Of a stretch of 64,000 nucleotides of DNA, positions 23,406-34,861 are shown piece after piece. The notes under the pieces were generated by a model. It made no database searches, was not told the DNA's origin, and saw only the letters and a list, made by a program, of their open reading frames with translations. Position numbers and translations under genes: made by a program. Location: the NCBI GenBank assembly GCA_018105865.1, contig CM030845.1, positions 16,452,276 through 16,516,275 on the forward strand. Reading direction: 5' to 3'. This DNA is from Metaphire vulgaris. Taxonomy: Eukaryota; Annelida; Clitellata; Crassiclitellata; Megascolecidae. The first letter of the stretch is position 1. The number at the start of each line of letters is the position of its first letter.

Positions 23406-23757
23406 CGACTCACTATTGTCCTTTTCATCATTTTCAGCATTTGGTTACCTTTTTTTGCATGCGTGCATGCATGCATGCAGCAGACAGCGTGCTAAGCCTG
23501 ATACTCACGGCTGTGGTCAATCGTCCAGTGGTCAAAAGTCCGCTGTGGTCAATCGTCCAGTGGTCAATCGTCCTATGGTCAATCGTCCTATGGTCAATCG
23601 TTCTGTGGTCAATAGTCCTAGAACCAAAAGTATGTGTCGCCTAATTGTCATAACAATCTGGAAACGCATAAATTTCGTATACAAATGTGCTGTTTTTAAA
23701 ATTATTGTTGGCAATAGAAATCCTATACAGGGATTCTTTATTATACGTGTAATAATG

Positions 23758-25426
23758 GAGTCGCCTGATAATGCAGGACTGGAAAATGTATGACTGGAAA
23801 ATGACGGACCAAATCGCAGGGGGTGAAAATGCAGGACTGGAAAATGACGGACCAAATCGCAGGGGGTGAAAATGCAGGACTGGAAAATGAAGGACCAAAT
23901 CGCAGGGGATGAAAATGCAGGACTGGAAAATGAAGGACCAAATCGCAGGGGGTGAAAATGCAGGACTGGAAAATGAAGGACCAAATCTCAGGGGTGAAAA
24001 TGCAGGACTGGAAAATGAAGGACCAAATCGCAGGGGATGAAAATGCAGGACTGGAAAATGAAGGACCAAATCGCAGGGGGTGAAAATGCAGGACTGGAAA
24101 ATGAAGGACCAAATCTCAGGGGATGAAAATGCAGGACTGGAAAATGAAGGACCAAATCGCAGGGGATGAAAATGCAGGACTGGAAAATGACGGACCAAAT
24201 CAGGGGGTGAAAATGCAGGACTGGAAAATGAAGGACCAAATCGCAGGGGATGAAAATGCAGGACTGGAAAATGAAGGACCAAATCGCAGGGGTGAAAATG
24301 CAGGACTGGAAAATGAAGGACCAAATCGCAGGGGGTGAAAATGCAGGACTGGAAAATGAAGGACCAAATCGCAGGGGGTGAAAATGCAGGACTGGAAAAT
24401 GAAGGACCAAATCTCAGAGGTGAAAATGAAGGACTGAAAAAACGAATGACTGGAAGTTGCAGGACTAGAAAATGCAGGACTGGAAACTGAGGGACAAAAT
24501 TATCAAATGATCGACAGCAAACAAGAAAACCAAATGAGTAGTCGCTCAGTAGTCGCCGTAAACAAATGTCTCCCTGACGGTTGGATTGATAACGCGCGTT
24601 TGATTGTCAACGGTCATGAGACCTGCCAGTTGAACCTCCTCAACGTATTATGGGTTGTTATGATGGTCTACTTCAAAGAAGTAATTTAAAATGTCGGACC
24701 CCAATTACAATGGTTATGCGTCTATATAATTAGTAGGTCCTTTTCAGACTTGTAGTTTAATTTGATCAACATTTTTTGCCTTGTTCATTGTCAACTTTAC
24801 ATTGAAAAACACTGTATGTCGATGCTTTACACTTTTTTCAAGACTTATACTGTTATTAGCTTTACTTGTTGTTTTTCAAGACATACTGTTATTAGCTTTA
24901 CTTGTTCTTTTTGCCCTTTTCATTGCTAACTTCAGATGTAAAACCACTTTTTGTAGACGCTTGATTAACGAATGCTTGTTTTTGCTAACTTGAGGAATTC
25001 AATAGTGACAACAAATACACAACTCATGTCTTATTTAGGCTACATTGATAGTGATAGTACAGTTAATAACAGGGACGGAGGGTCAAGATGAGAAGACGTC
25101 AACAATTTTTTTTTTATAGATCACTTATAAAGAAATTACGAAATACATTTTCCAGTCCTCAGTGTTGTAATAAATACTTGTCCTGAAGTATTTCACTACT
25201 TTCATAAATACTTGGTTCTCATGTAGTATTTAAATATTATTTAAATACCCAAATACCAGGGTAAGTATTGAAAGTATTTAAATACTTTACAACATTGGCA
25301 GTCCGTCATTTTCCTGTCCTGCATTTTCACCCCTGCGATTTGGTTCGTCATTTTCCAGTCCTGCATTTTCACCCCTTGCTTTTTTGATAGTCCTTCATTT
25401 TCCAGTCCTGCATTTTCAGCGCTCCC
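23758..25426. mobile_element. hAT-like element with minisatellite termini, TSD TAATAATG
   Basis: TAATAATG lies at 23750-23757 and 25427-25434. The left end GAGTCGCCTGATAATGCAGG and right end, read inward, GGGAGCGCTGAAAATGCAGG agree at most positions and are followed on both sides by the same minisatellite unit (GACTGGAAAATGAAGGACC). The left array has expanded to about 650 bp, the right has about three units. The interior (24430-25290) has no transposase; 24838-24905 is a short tandem duplication. Class is inferred from the 8-bp duplication. Confidence 0.7.
23775..24435. repeat. Minisatellite, about 42-bp unit
   Basis: About 15 copies of a unit that reads GAAAATGCAGGACTGG then AAAATGAAGGACCAAATCGC. 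Units differ by one or two bases and small length changes (GGGGATG versus GGGGGTG). The units abut with no unique spacers, so this is not a CRISPR array. Open frames on either strand are artefacts. Confidence 0.9.
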
Positions 25427-25434
25427 TAATAATG

Positions 25435-26207
25435 AGGTGGGATTCATTTTTTCAAGGGATTCATCTTAATTCACTACTCCGGTCCCGGGCCTCCTTCGTA
25501 GCTACATCAATGGCTTCAACCATATCTCAATTAATGCGCACCAGAGACAATGAGAGACATGCTATTGAGAAAAGCGATGGCACGTACTTACCCAGGAGTC
25601 CCAGCAGTAGAAAATAAAGAGAAGCCGGATACTTTGAAACCATACTTTCATTTGGTATAGAACATTTAAACATTAGATGACACTAAATGCTGGCAGAACA
25701 AAAAAGACGACACCAGCCGAAGCTCATCGTATTCATACTGAAGAGTCTCTGTTTACAGAAAAGTCTTATTATCTCCCCGCATCAGGGTAATAATATACTT
25801 GAATAATAGGCCTATTATTGCAACTGAATAAACTTAGTTTGCCGGACTTTTGTTATAAGCGTTATGTTAGCACAGCTCACTGTTCAACGGGAGAAAAGAA
25901 AACATAGGCTTAGAGGCAAAATGAAAGCATTTTCAGAAAACACATTGAAAAGAGTAAAAAAACCAATATTACCACAATTATTATCTACCGAGAATTGGCC
26001 TCGAATGATTCGGCTTTACCTTGTATCTCGTTTGTACTTTGAGTTGAGTTCGTGTTGAATATTAAATCTGTGAGAAAACAAGATCGAATTCTGATTTACC
26101 AAATGTGAGAGTGATTGAAGTGTGCACTTAGAGACAAGAAATACTGTAACAGTGTGAATTTTATTTAGCCATTTTGCTGATTTAGTTTAATATGATAAAA
26201 TTCTTGC
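25435..26207. other. Unassigned interval
   Basis: No exon or transposon end recognised. Confidence 0.3.
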
Positions 26208-26370
26208 TTAAACGTTGACTGCGACGCATTTTCTTTGCCAGGCGCGGCCTCTATACGACCTCCTTGGCTTACGATGCATTGAACAAAGGACGTCATATGA
26301 CGCCCCTAGCGCCCTGCAGTAACAAAATAAGCACGTCAATTGTCGTCCCCAACTCTCAACGTGTTGTTAA
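26208..26370. mobile_element. Small piggyBac-like MITE
   Basis: TTAA on both sides, with ends TTAAACGTTGACTGCG and, inverted, TTAACAACACGTTGAGAG. The interior contains GGACGTCATATGACGCC. Same family as 26430-27399 and 35829-36550. Confidence 0.65.
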
Positions 26371-26429
26371 AGCAGACGATTTGGAGGAAAGTTTGGATTT
26401 TGTGCCTTAAAGTTAAAGCTTGAGGTCAT

Positions 26430-27399
26430 TTAACACGTTGACTGCGGCCTATTAAATAACTGAGACGCGGATACTATTGACGAGAGTCTACGACCTCCGT
26501 GGCTTTCCAGTTCCTATACAAAATGCGTGCGATCATGCGTGAAGTGAGTGACAGCCGTTAGATTATTCCCAAGGCCCGATCACGTTAGACGCCTACAGAG
26601 GAAAATATCTTGAAACAGATGCAAATGTTTAGAGGCTATAGAGCCACCTGTTACTAGAATGACTTTCTCTTTCTCAGGTATGCACCAATTCATACGAAAA
26701 AGTGCAGGTGGTCTGTAATGTGCTCCATAACCGCGCTACGTAGACCTTGTCAGGAACTAGTAGTTATCTCAACAATGGCGATTGGATAAAACAATCAATG
26801 TCACGGGTCAAGAATGCAAAGCAATAAAAATGGCAATTATTGTGGCAAAGTGGACGCTATAGCCGATATAAATTCCAGGACCTTAGTAAGGACCTCAATT
26901 ATCTGGTCCAAAAACGCTGACGGCATTACGTCTATGGTGATACAAGTTATTTGGGGTATTTATATTGAAGCTGAGGCGTGGGGTTTAGAAGGTGGGCCTT
27001 TTAGAAGGCCAATCGACGTTCTTCAGTAGAATGTGGCGCTTCCGATTGGTCATTTAGTCCACCTGCAACAATAGACGGCGCATCTATCTCAAGTGAACCA
27101 AGACTGCTATTATAATTAGCATGGAGCGAATTGAGCTTCGTTATTGAGGCGGCGGAGCATGAGTATATTGTGGTTTTTGAACAGGTGTTTATAGGACAAA
27201 TATTCATACATTTTCTATAAAATTTGCTTGTCTTGATCGGTCACTCATTCTAGTAGCTAGAGGAAGCAGAAAAATGAATCCAAGATCCGTATAAGCTAAG
27301 ATATTTGGCATTGAACTAAGGACGTCATATGACGTCCCTAGCGCCCTGAGAAACCAAAATAAGGACGTCAGTTGACGTCCCTAGCGTTCAACGTGTTAA
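26430..27399. mobile_element. piggyBac-like non-autonomous element
   Basis: TTAA target sites at both ends; TTAACACGTTGACTGCGG and, inverted, TTAACACGTTGAACGCTAGG form the termini. Subterminal palindromes GGACGTCATATGACGTCC and a GGGACGTCAACTGACGTCC copy lie inside the right end. It is 970 bp with no transposase. The element at 35829-36550 is a rearranged relative in opposite orientation and shares the ATTCTAGTAGCTAGAGG-type interior. Confidence 0.75.
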
Positions 27400-27595
27400 G
27401 CGACTTCATGTATTGACTAATAAAGAGTTGGATACAGAAAAAAATATTTCTATGAGATATTTTGAAGGGTCAGTGGTGACTGCAGCTCTGAAGAACTTGC
27501 ACGAAGAAATCGCGTAGAAGTGGTTCATTCGCTGACTGAAAAATAGCACATGGCCTACGTATTTTTGAATCTTTCTCCGTTGGGAAGCAGCATAT

Positions 27596-27816
27596 CACCC
27601 ATATCCATGGGCTGGGTTGGATTGGGTTGGGTCAGACTTTTCCATGTTAATAGTTGGTTGGGTTGGGTCAGAAAATAAGTCATGGTTTAAGAAACTGTAA
27701 TGTATTACAGTGGGTTGGGTTGGGTCAAGTAAACCTATTATCGGCATGGGTTGGGTTGGAGATTTGAAGGGTTGGATTGGATTGGGTTCTAAAAAATGGA
27801 CCCACGGACATCTCTG
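27596..27816. mobile_element. hAT-type MITE with TSD CAGCATAT
   Basis: CAGCATAT flanks both sides (27588-27595, 27817-27824). The right end read inward is CAGAGATGTCCGTGGGTCC; the left has ATATCCATGGGC. The interior is made of GGGTTGGGTTGG repeats. Open frames rich in Pro-Thr-Gln are repeat artefacts. Same family as 12410-13810. Confidence 0.75.
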
Positions 27817-29071
27817 CAGCATATAAACCCGCTATAAAAATTTAACTTGGGAATAACGAAGTGAAAGCTATTTCTCCTTTGACGCTGATGCACTTAGGCT
27901 ATGTCTAATCTAATGTAATCTTAAACTTCTATAGCGCCACTTCTAGCATCGAGATGCGGCCGGTGAGGAATGATTTGAGCCAGCTTAGTGCGCATCCCTT
28001 GATACCGCATCTTTCCTCCAGGCGTTGCAGGAGGATCCCGTGATCGACGCAGTCAAAAGCCACGCGCTGGTCGAGGAGCCCTAGGAGCGATACCTGTCTT
28101 CGGTCTGTGGTTCTGAGAATGTCCGATAGTACCTTTAGGAGGGCCGTTTCAGTGCTATGACGACGTCTGTAGGCTCATTGTGGCCGTGGCAGTAGTTTCT
28201 CATCTTCGATAAATCTAACCACGCACTCCATGACAACCTTTTCCACTGTTTTCGAGATGAAGGTCAGGTTGCTGACCGGCCTATAATTTTTAGGATCGTC
28301 TGGGTTCAGCCCTGGCTTCCTTAGGATCGGAGTCACGATGGCATGCTTTTGAGACTCCGGAAGCCATCCTTCTTTGAGAGAGGCGTTTATCATGGCCGTG
28401 ATATACGGCAGTAGTCCATCCAGTATCTCTTTGAGGAGGAATGTCGGAATCGTGTCTAATGTGCACGATTTCGTCGGAGAGTCCATGATGAGGAGGCGAA
28501 CCTCTTCCTCAGTGGACGGCTTAAGAGTGGACAGCGTGCTCCTGGGTGGTGGTGCCGTCCGCAGCTCGGCCTTTGGTACGCCTTCCGTACATTAGCCACC
28601 TTCTCCTCGAAGTAGTGGAAGAAGTCTTCGGCCATGTTGCTTGCCGGAGCCTCGTTGTCCGCTAGCCTTCTGTCCTTCTTCAGTATGTTGGACAGCGATC
28701 GCCAGAGTCTCGCCGGCTCCAAACTTTCCATTTTGACCCGATTGGTCCAGCATGTTGTCTTCCTATGCGCTATGTTCTTTTGCTTTTACTTGCACGCAGC
28801 GATGTTCTTGTCGGCTGCCCCGTGTGTCCGACGATATCGGCGCTCGACCCTGCGGTAGTTTCGGCGGGCCGATCGGCACTCTGGGTCAAACCAGGGACAG
28901 AGCGGCCTGTGCTGCACAACATGTGTTGCGTGGCGCGAATCGGTCTGCTAAGTTTCACAAGGTGTTGTCAAAGACGGAGAAGAGCCGTTCCGCTGATCAA
29001 CGTTCCCTCTAAGCGAGAGGTAGCAATGCGCGCAGCTCTAGAGGCATTGTGCAAGGGTCATTGTGCGCAGT

Positions 29072-29800
29072 GCAAAATTTTTACAACATTAGGCATATAT
29101 ATATATAATCATGGATAATGTAAATAGACATGTAATAGACATGTAAATAGAATGAAAAGTAACAGACTCCCATATAAAGCACTCTACACATACAAAGAAG
29201 GAAAAAGAGGAAGAGGAAGACCCAGGAAAAAGTGGATGGATAACATCAAAGAAGACTTCGAAAGATATCAAATGACAATAATAGATGGAATGAGATTAAC
29301 AACGGAAAAAGATAAATGGAAAAGTTTTGTGTCTAGCTATTGCCGCTAATGAGCTGGCAGAAAGCAACTATGATGATGATGATGAATCATGGATAATTCA
29401 AATATTCTATTATTACCAGTCAAAATTAAATATGACGGTCAATCAGCTAGATACTTTTAATAATTTTAATATAATAATTTTTGCAAAATTTTTACAACAT
29501 TAGGCATATATATATAATCATGGATAATTCAAATATTCTATTATTACCAGTCAAAATTAAATATGACGGTCAATCAGCTAGATACTTTTAATAATTTTAA
29601 TATAATAATTTTTGCAAAATTTTTACAACATTAGGCATATATATATAATCATGGATAATTCAAATATTCTATTATTACCAGTCAAAATTAAATATGACGG
29701 TCAATCAGCTAGATACTTTTAATAATTTTAATATAATAATAATTTTATAATTAATAATTTTAATATAATAATAATTTTATAATTAATAATTTTAATATAA
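29072..29800. repeat. Tandem repeat, 131-bp unit
   Basis: Unit starts GCAAAATTTTTACAACATTA at 29072, 29483 and 29614; the first unit is interrupted by the RTE insertion at 29120-29384. Each unit contains ATTAAATATGACGGTCAATC. Partial copies of TTTTAATATAATAATAATTT follow to 29800. Confidence 0.85.
29120..29384 (+). mobile_element. RTE-like LINE 3' fragment with 13-bp TSD
   Basis: Encodes MKSNRLPYKALYTYKEGK, RGRGRPRKKWMDNIKEDF and a stop, followed by a (GAT)n tail. AATCATGGATAAT occurs at 29107-29119 and 29385-29397. Same family as 4589-5698 and better preserved in this terminal portion. Confidence 0.82.
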
Positions 29801-30839
29801 TAGATGCCAGCACGGTAGCACCGTTAAAGTTGTCTTTATGTGGTGCCTATGTGGCATCACTCGCCGTTTAGCATGGGATGTTCCTGGAGGCAACACATTT
29901 TTCATAATCAAAGTTTGCTTGATTCCGAATCGCCGTGTGTCAAAAGCTACTCATATCGACAACTGACAGTATTGATTGATATGACCAAGAAAGCTTTGTC
30001 TATGAGAATTTTCACTTGCTCACCTTTACTCATTTGGCGATCTTCACTTTGAATCATTTTTTCGCATATCCTTTGACTCCGTGAGCAGAAAATTTATCCA
30101 ATTTCCACCGATCACAGGCTTTACCAGTCGAGAACTCGCCATTTGCTTTTGCCCAGCACCAAATTAACATATAACAACACCGCCGTCGGAAACTTTAACC
30201 GTCTTAATTATTAAGTTCTTAGCCCGTAAGTCTCGTAAGACGTATGTTTATTTGTAACTGAGTTTTCCATAGAAAATGGTAATCAGTAAGTGTGGCCCTG
30301 AGTCCTGGGGTCTAACGTAGGAAGTCTAGTTGACTCATCAAAGCCTTCTTGGCTTCAAAGAGAGGTACCGCTAGAGTGGATCAAATCTGAGTGCTAGTTG
30401 TTGGGACAATTCACATACTGTATGGTAAAGGGATAAAGCGCACATCTCTAATAATATGATTCCAGCCACTTTGATTTTAACCTTTCTCGACCTTTGCTCC
30501 CGACCAAAGGTCGAGAAAGGTTCATCGCTTCATTCATCGCTTCTCGACCAAGGCGATGAATGCCATGAACCATCTCTAGTCAAGTTCCATTTTTGATCAC
30601 GATTTACAGAAGTTTGAACTTTAACGGATTATGCCACAGAGTCTCAAACTGCGTTATGCTAGGCTGATTATTTAGCTATTCTTCATTTGCTGCGCTGGGA
30701 AGAAAGTAGCTGCGCGGGGATGCTGGATCAGCTGCGCGCGCGCGCACGCGCGCAGCTTAGAGGGAACGTTGCCGCTGATGTGTCGTCGTTTGACACAACG
30801 CCGAGAGAGCCTGCATCGATAGGTAGGGGTTTGTTACAG

Positions 30840-31190
30840 AACACCAAGTGCTATGGAAGAAGCAGATAATGGAATGTTTGCTTTATTGAACAGGGTATCT
30901 AGAGAAAATGTTGTTATAATGGGTGACTTTAATTATCATGTAGACTGGGAAACGCTGGATACAGAGAGATCATGTGATAGGAAATTTCTGGACTGTGTCA
31001 ATGATAATTTTCTGTTTCAGCATGTGGCAAGGCCAACAAGAGGCAACAACATACTAGACCTGGTTCTAACAAGAGAGGAGAATATAGTTTCCAACGTGGA
31101 TGTTGGGCAGAATTTTGCAACAAGTGATCACCAAATGGTCAGTTTTACTATTAACTTTGGGATTGGTCAACAAAAGCAGTTTAGAAGAAG
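30840..31190 (+). mobile_element. CR1-like LINE endonuclease fragment
   Basis: Encodes part of an APE-type endonuclease: NVVIMGDFNYHVDWE (GDFN motif), CVNDNFLFQHVARPTRG, NILDLVLTREE and the catalytic SDH in TSDHQMVSFTI. It ends abruptly in an (AGA)n run. It belongs to the same family as the element at 41300-44381, which lacks this portion. Confidence 0.8.
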
Positions 31191-31238
31191 AAGAAGAAGA
31201 AGAAGAAGAAGAAGAAGAAGAAGAAGAAGAAGAAGAAT
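31176..31238. repeat. (AGA)n microsatellite
   Basis: About 63 bp of AGA repeats directly after the endonuclease fragment. The poly-arginine reading is an artefact. A (TA)n run follows at 31360-31388. Confidence 0.9.
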
Positions 31239-31239
31239 C

Positions 31240-31360
31240 ATTTATTTCTCAATGACATCAAAATAATAATACGAACACAATGAATTCAATGACATCAAAA
31301 GGTAATACTACTGTAACTCAACTAATAACTAATGACTATTAATTAATATTATCAGAGTCA

Positions 31361-31392
<32 letters not shown>

Positions 31393-31767
31393 TTAATAAT
31401 AAAACAACAACAAAACAATTATTATAAACCAATCAAAAAAATTGACTTAATCTAAATTGACTAAGTCTAAACAGACTCTATTGCATAGAGACTTTGATAG
31501 ATATAGATAGATGACATTTGGAGTGATGATAACAAATTAATCAATGTCACAGAACGTTAATAATATTATTGAGAAAAGGGTTGGCCTAAGGGAATAAATC
31601 CCGTATGATGGCCAACCTTTGGTATTTAAGTAATTGATATAAGGTAGTACATAAATAGGAGTTAATAATGAATGGAAATAAACCATATGAGGTGACTGCA
31701 GAAGATTTGATGCTTTTATATATTTATTTAGTACAATAGAATAAGGTTAGTAAAAATTAAGATAATT
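31240..31767. other. Unassigned AT-rich interval
   Basis: No gene or transposon end recognised beyond the (TA)n run. Confidence 0.3.
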
Positions 31768-32205
31768 TTATTTAGAGGGAAATAGGAATCTATAGTGTTT
31801 ATTTATTAAATGTTCTATGTTGAGAAAACTTAAGTTTGAAGTGTTATTATGTGGCGACCCCGGTTCGCGGTCTCGTAGCGCGGCCGGCGGTCGGGCGGCC
31901 CCCAACGCCCGCTCGGTCTCCCGATCGCCATCAGCCGCCGACTCTGCCTGATCGGCGGCGTCACGTTCCCTTTCCGGCTCTCCGACATCAGAGGAGGTGT
32001 CCGCGGCTGCCGGGCAGGCCGCACACTGAGGACGGCCGTTCCTCAACGTAGGGTTCTCATTTCCCTCCTCTGACTCTCTATCCGTTCCGGCCTCGTCCGA
32101 GAGACCCTTTAACTCATTCATCTTATCGCTGGCCACCGCTTGGTCTCGGCGCCTTAAGCGATTTCTATAAGTATTCCGGGTCTCCGGCTTCGACTTAGCC
32201 CCACG

Positions 32206-33422
32206 CAGTGATATTTCAGTTCGGGAAATAATTTCAGTTTCTATTCAGTTTCAGTTCTAGGGTTGCCAATTTCAGTTTCTATTCAGTTTCAGTTCGGGAA
32301 ATAATTTCAGTTTCTATTCAGTTTCAGTTCTAGGGTTGTCAATTTCAGTTTATATTCAGTTTCAGTTCGGGAAATAATTTCAGTTTCAGTTTCAGTTAAC
32401 AGCTGATAATCAGTTTCAACGTTCAATAAGTGGCAAGTAACAATTGTTCTGTTCAGTTAAGTAACTACAGTAAGTTAAGTATCTAAGTTAAATCCAATGT
32501 GCATTTAGTTTTAAGAAGACTTGCATTTCTAAATTTTTGGTGAGGCGACTCTTTCGGCCAGCTGTTAACAAGCCACACAGTGAGAAGATTCGCTCAACAT
32601 AGGGGCCTGTTAGGCAGGTGCAGTGATTAAATCTTCAGCCAGATCTGCTAATTGAGCGTAGGATGCACGACGCTTTTTCCAGAAAGTCAGTGCATCTTCA
32701 TCTTCAGAGTATTGCTGAAGTTCTGACAAGTAGTTGTCCAGCTGGCCTTGAATGGAAGACACTGTAGGATTAGCGGATATGCCGGTAGGTGTTTCAGATG
32801 CTATCATCAACTTATTATTATGTATGATTTTGCTGCCGCCAGTAGCTGTTCTGTTTGACGAGATGCCAGTAGTACTGATGCCACAGATATGGTCAAGTAG
32901 ACAAGCAGCAACAGGGATAGGATTAAATTGAAATGACTGGGGATCAAGAACTGAAGCAAAGCGACTTGTGAAATAAGAGAGCATTAGGCCTATGAGCTTT
33001 CTTGAACCGCTAAAATGGTGAAGGTGACACTCCAAATTTAGAAATGATGGCAGAATATATGACATTGGCTGTGAGTCAGTTTGAAGAATGTCAGAGTAAT
33101 TCGTGCACATTGCATAGTTTTGTGATAAAGTAAGTAGGTAAGTAAAATTTCTTTTACCGGACTGGCGCTTTCAAAATCAGGCTCAGCGGGTAAGTTGTGT
33201 ATTTAAATCCAAAAAGACCTTTAGAAAATTTTCAGTATTTACTAACAATTTCAGTTCGGGAAATAATTTCAGTTTCTATTCAGTTTCAGTTTTAGGGTTG
33301 CCAATTTCAGTTTATATTCAGTTTCAGTTCGGGAAATAATTTCAGTTTCAGTTTCAGTTTCAGTTAACTGATTTAAAATAATTTCAGTTTCTATTCAGTT
33401 TCAGTTCACTGAAATATCACTG
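32206..33422. mobile_element. hAT element with tandem TTTCAGTTTC ends, TSD GCCCCACG
   Basis: Perfect ends CAGTGATATTTCAGT and its complement; GCCCCACG is exact at 32198-32205 and 33423-33430. Behind each end lie several copies of TTTCAGTTTCTATTCAGT and TTTCAGTTCGGGAAATAAT, so the subterminal regions are minisatellites. It carries a hAT transposase C-terminus on the minus strand (32485-33110). Confidence 0.88.
32485..33110 (-). pseudogene. hAT transposase C-terminal (dimerisation) fragment
   Basis: About 170 open codons followed, after a frameshift near 32612, by YVERIFSLCGLLTAGRKSR and LTKNLEMQVFLKLN, the hAT dimerisation motif. The preceding stretch FWKKRRASYAQLADLAEDL matches the W-K-x-L-x-x-x-A segment of that domain. 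The N-terminal zinc finger and catalytic core are absent, so it is non-functional. Confidence 0.82.
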
Positions 33423-33430
33423 GCCCCACG

Positions 33431-34861
33431 TCTCTTCATTCTCGGTAATCTAACCGTCTTCCGCTCTCTTATAGACAGGCGGCGTTGTCTCTTGGCTTCC
33501 TCGGCGCTTTCACCAAACCCGAGGTTATCCGTGCCTGAATGGACGGCGGTCCACTCTTTTCCTGGCTGTCGATACACTCAAACTGTCTCCCCTCGCCTTT
33601 ACGACAGGCGGGCGTCTGTCTCCTCTCTTGGCTCAGAATTGACCTCCTGGGCACTAACGTGACCTCAGGTAGGCGATTTTCATCACAGCCAAGACTCACC
33701 TTCACTGACAGTGCGCTGAGCCTCCGGCGTCACAGCGACTTCCAAAGACACGAACACAACTTGCCTTTATTGGTTTATTTTTATTTATTAATAAACCAAA
33801 CAACAATGACAACAATTGCTACAGTGGCAACACTGGTAACACGGACAAAGACGCGTTGACTAGACGCAATCCGACAGCCACAATAACTAGCGCACAGGAA
33901 GTGCAATCGATAGCCTTTGATACGTCAGTATGAAACTATAAGGTTTAGCACTTTAAACGGGCTCCAAATACTCGCTTTCAATCGCTGTGCTTTCTTTACT
34001 CTATCGCCTCACGATATAAGCGGCCACACTGCGAAATCCTCATGTCTTGACGATAACTAAAATTTTCAGAGTTTTGAAACTTTTTGACGGACACTTAGGC
34101 GGATTTTTCGTCAGTAGTCTGTATTTTCGCGTAGTTGCCGTCACTAGGAAAAAGTTGGGACCTGTTTAAGAACGTTTTCCTTAGCGGTGATCAGGGGCCT
34201 CGTCTACGGCTAAGCGACGCGGCAATAGCTCCTGCCAGCTGGGCGCGCGTCTCAAGCGAACTTTAGTTACAACAGCCGCATGCGTCCGCCTATTGACGCG
34301 TGCTACATAAATTCCCATATTTCGGAGATTTTCGATTTTTAGAACCATCCCTTGAGGGCGCTCGCTCCCAAATGTCCCTATCTACGCTTTTTATCCGTCA
34401 GAAAGCTTAACTTCGGACCCACCCCCTTAGCGTCGTCGGCAGCGGCGAAAGGCGCCTCGCCGCCGGCGACGCGCATCGCCAACAGGTCCTGGTGGTCCGG
34501 GCGCCGGTCTTTATGCGGAATTTTTAACTGTTGGGCCACGTCCGCTTAGGTGCCGTGAAAGCAGTGAACCTAGGCGCGGCGTCGTCGTTATCGGTGGTAA
34601 GCGACCCCGTCTACGGCCCAACCCTTCGCTAATCACACCTGGTAACCGGGCGCCGGTGTTCAGGCGTACGCATCGACTACACAGCCGGCTGACCGCTGCC
34701 GCGTGCGTCGAACAGCCAGACGTACGGTTCCCAGCGGAGGCCTCGTTTCGCGCAGCCTCCGTCTTACATGCGATGATCTTTCAGCGGCCAAACTCTCTAG
34801 TCGCTGAAGACCGAAGGCTCTCCCGGGAACCTATAATTAATCGTTGCCGGTTTCTATAACC
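33431..34861. other. GC-rich block, unclassified
   Basis: Markedly GC-rich relative to its surroundings, with no long open frame after 33860. It continues past the SPIN-like MITE to about 35290. Probably an old repeat or retroelement; I see no diagnostic motif. Confidence 0.35.

Larger units (their letters stand above)
20450..23624. mobile_element. Long-TIR (Mutator/foldback-like) element with tandem-repeat ends
   Basis: Long inverted arms: 20450-20640 and 23430-23624 are reverse complements of each other, built of 15-bp units GGACGATTGACCATA, followed by ATGCATGCATGCA and then (TATG)n arms. CAAAAGTATG flanks both sides (20440-20449 and 23625-23634), a 9-10 bp duplication, the size typical of Mutator-like elements. 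Outermost bases are GTACGCGGACTATTGACC and GTTCTAGGACTATTGACC. No own transposase is seen; the centre is a Tc1-like element (20889-23042). The superfamily is inferred from arm length and duplication size. Confidence 0.72.
28998..30771. mobile_element. hAT-type element with TSD CCGCTGAT
   Basis: Ends CAACGTTCCCTCTAAGC and its complement; CCGCTGAT is exact at 28990-28997 and 30772-30779. CGCGCGCACGCG-type palindromes follow the right end. The interior includes a 131-bp tandem repeat, an RTE fragment and a perfect 18-bp hairpin (30479-30522). No transposase was recognised. Confidence 0.82.
27925..30825 (-). mobile_element. L2-like LINE split by a hAT element
   Basis: From 30825 down: IDAGSLG, SNDDTSAERLFSVFDNTL (across the hAT at 28998-30771), LCPWFDPECRSARRNYRR, MESLEPARLWRSLSNILK, then RT motifs SKSCTLDTIPTFLLKE-like, NYRPVSNLTFISKTVEKV, and after a frameshift near 28175 RRRHSTETALLKVLSDILR and GLLDQRVAFDCVDHGILL. 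It stops before the YADD box. The region is pre-RT linker plus fingers/palm. In-frame stops and a frameshift make it a fossil. Confidence 0.8.
31768..33705 (-). other. GC-rich open frame interrupted by a hAT element
   Basis: On the minus strand, an open frame starting upstream near 33575 (GTDNLGFGESAEEAKRQRR, then KTVRLPRMKRR) reaches the hAT at 32206-33422; with the insert and one copy of GCCCCACG skipped it continues as KSKPETRNTYRNRLRRRDQ and then MNELKGLSDEAGTDRESE to a stop at 31768. The composition is basic then acidic and low in complexity. I do not recognise it. It could be the C-terminal end of an LTR-retrotransposon polyprotein, given the GC-rich flank, but there is no diagnostic domain. 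Confidence 0.4.

Noticed and set aside
23741..24435. Regular repeat array considered as a CRISPR or as a coding repeat (HFPVLHF)
   Set aside because: There are no unique spacers, the units abut, and the genome is eukaryotic; it is a minisatellite at a transposon end.
31160..31266. Poly-arginine C-terminus of the endonuclease frame
   Set aside because: It is the (AGA)n microsatellite, not protein sequence.
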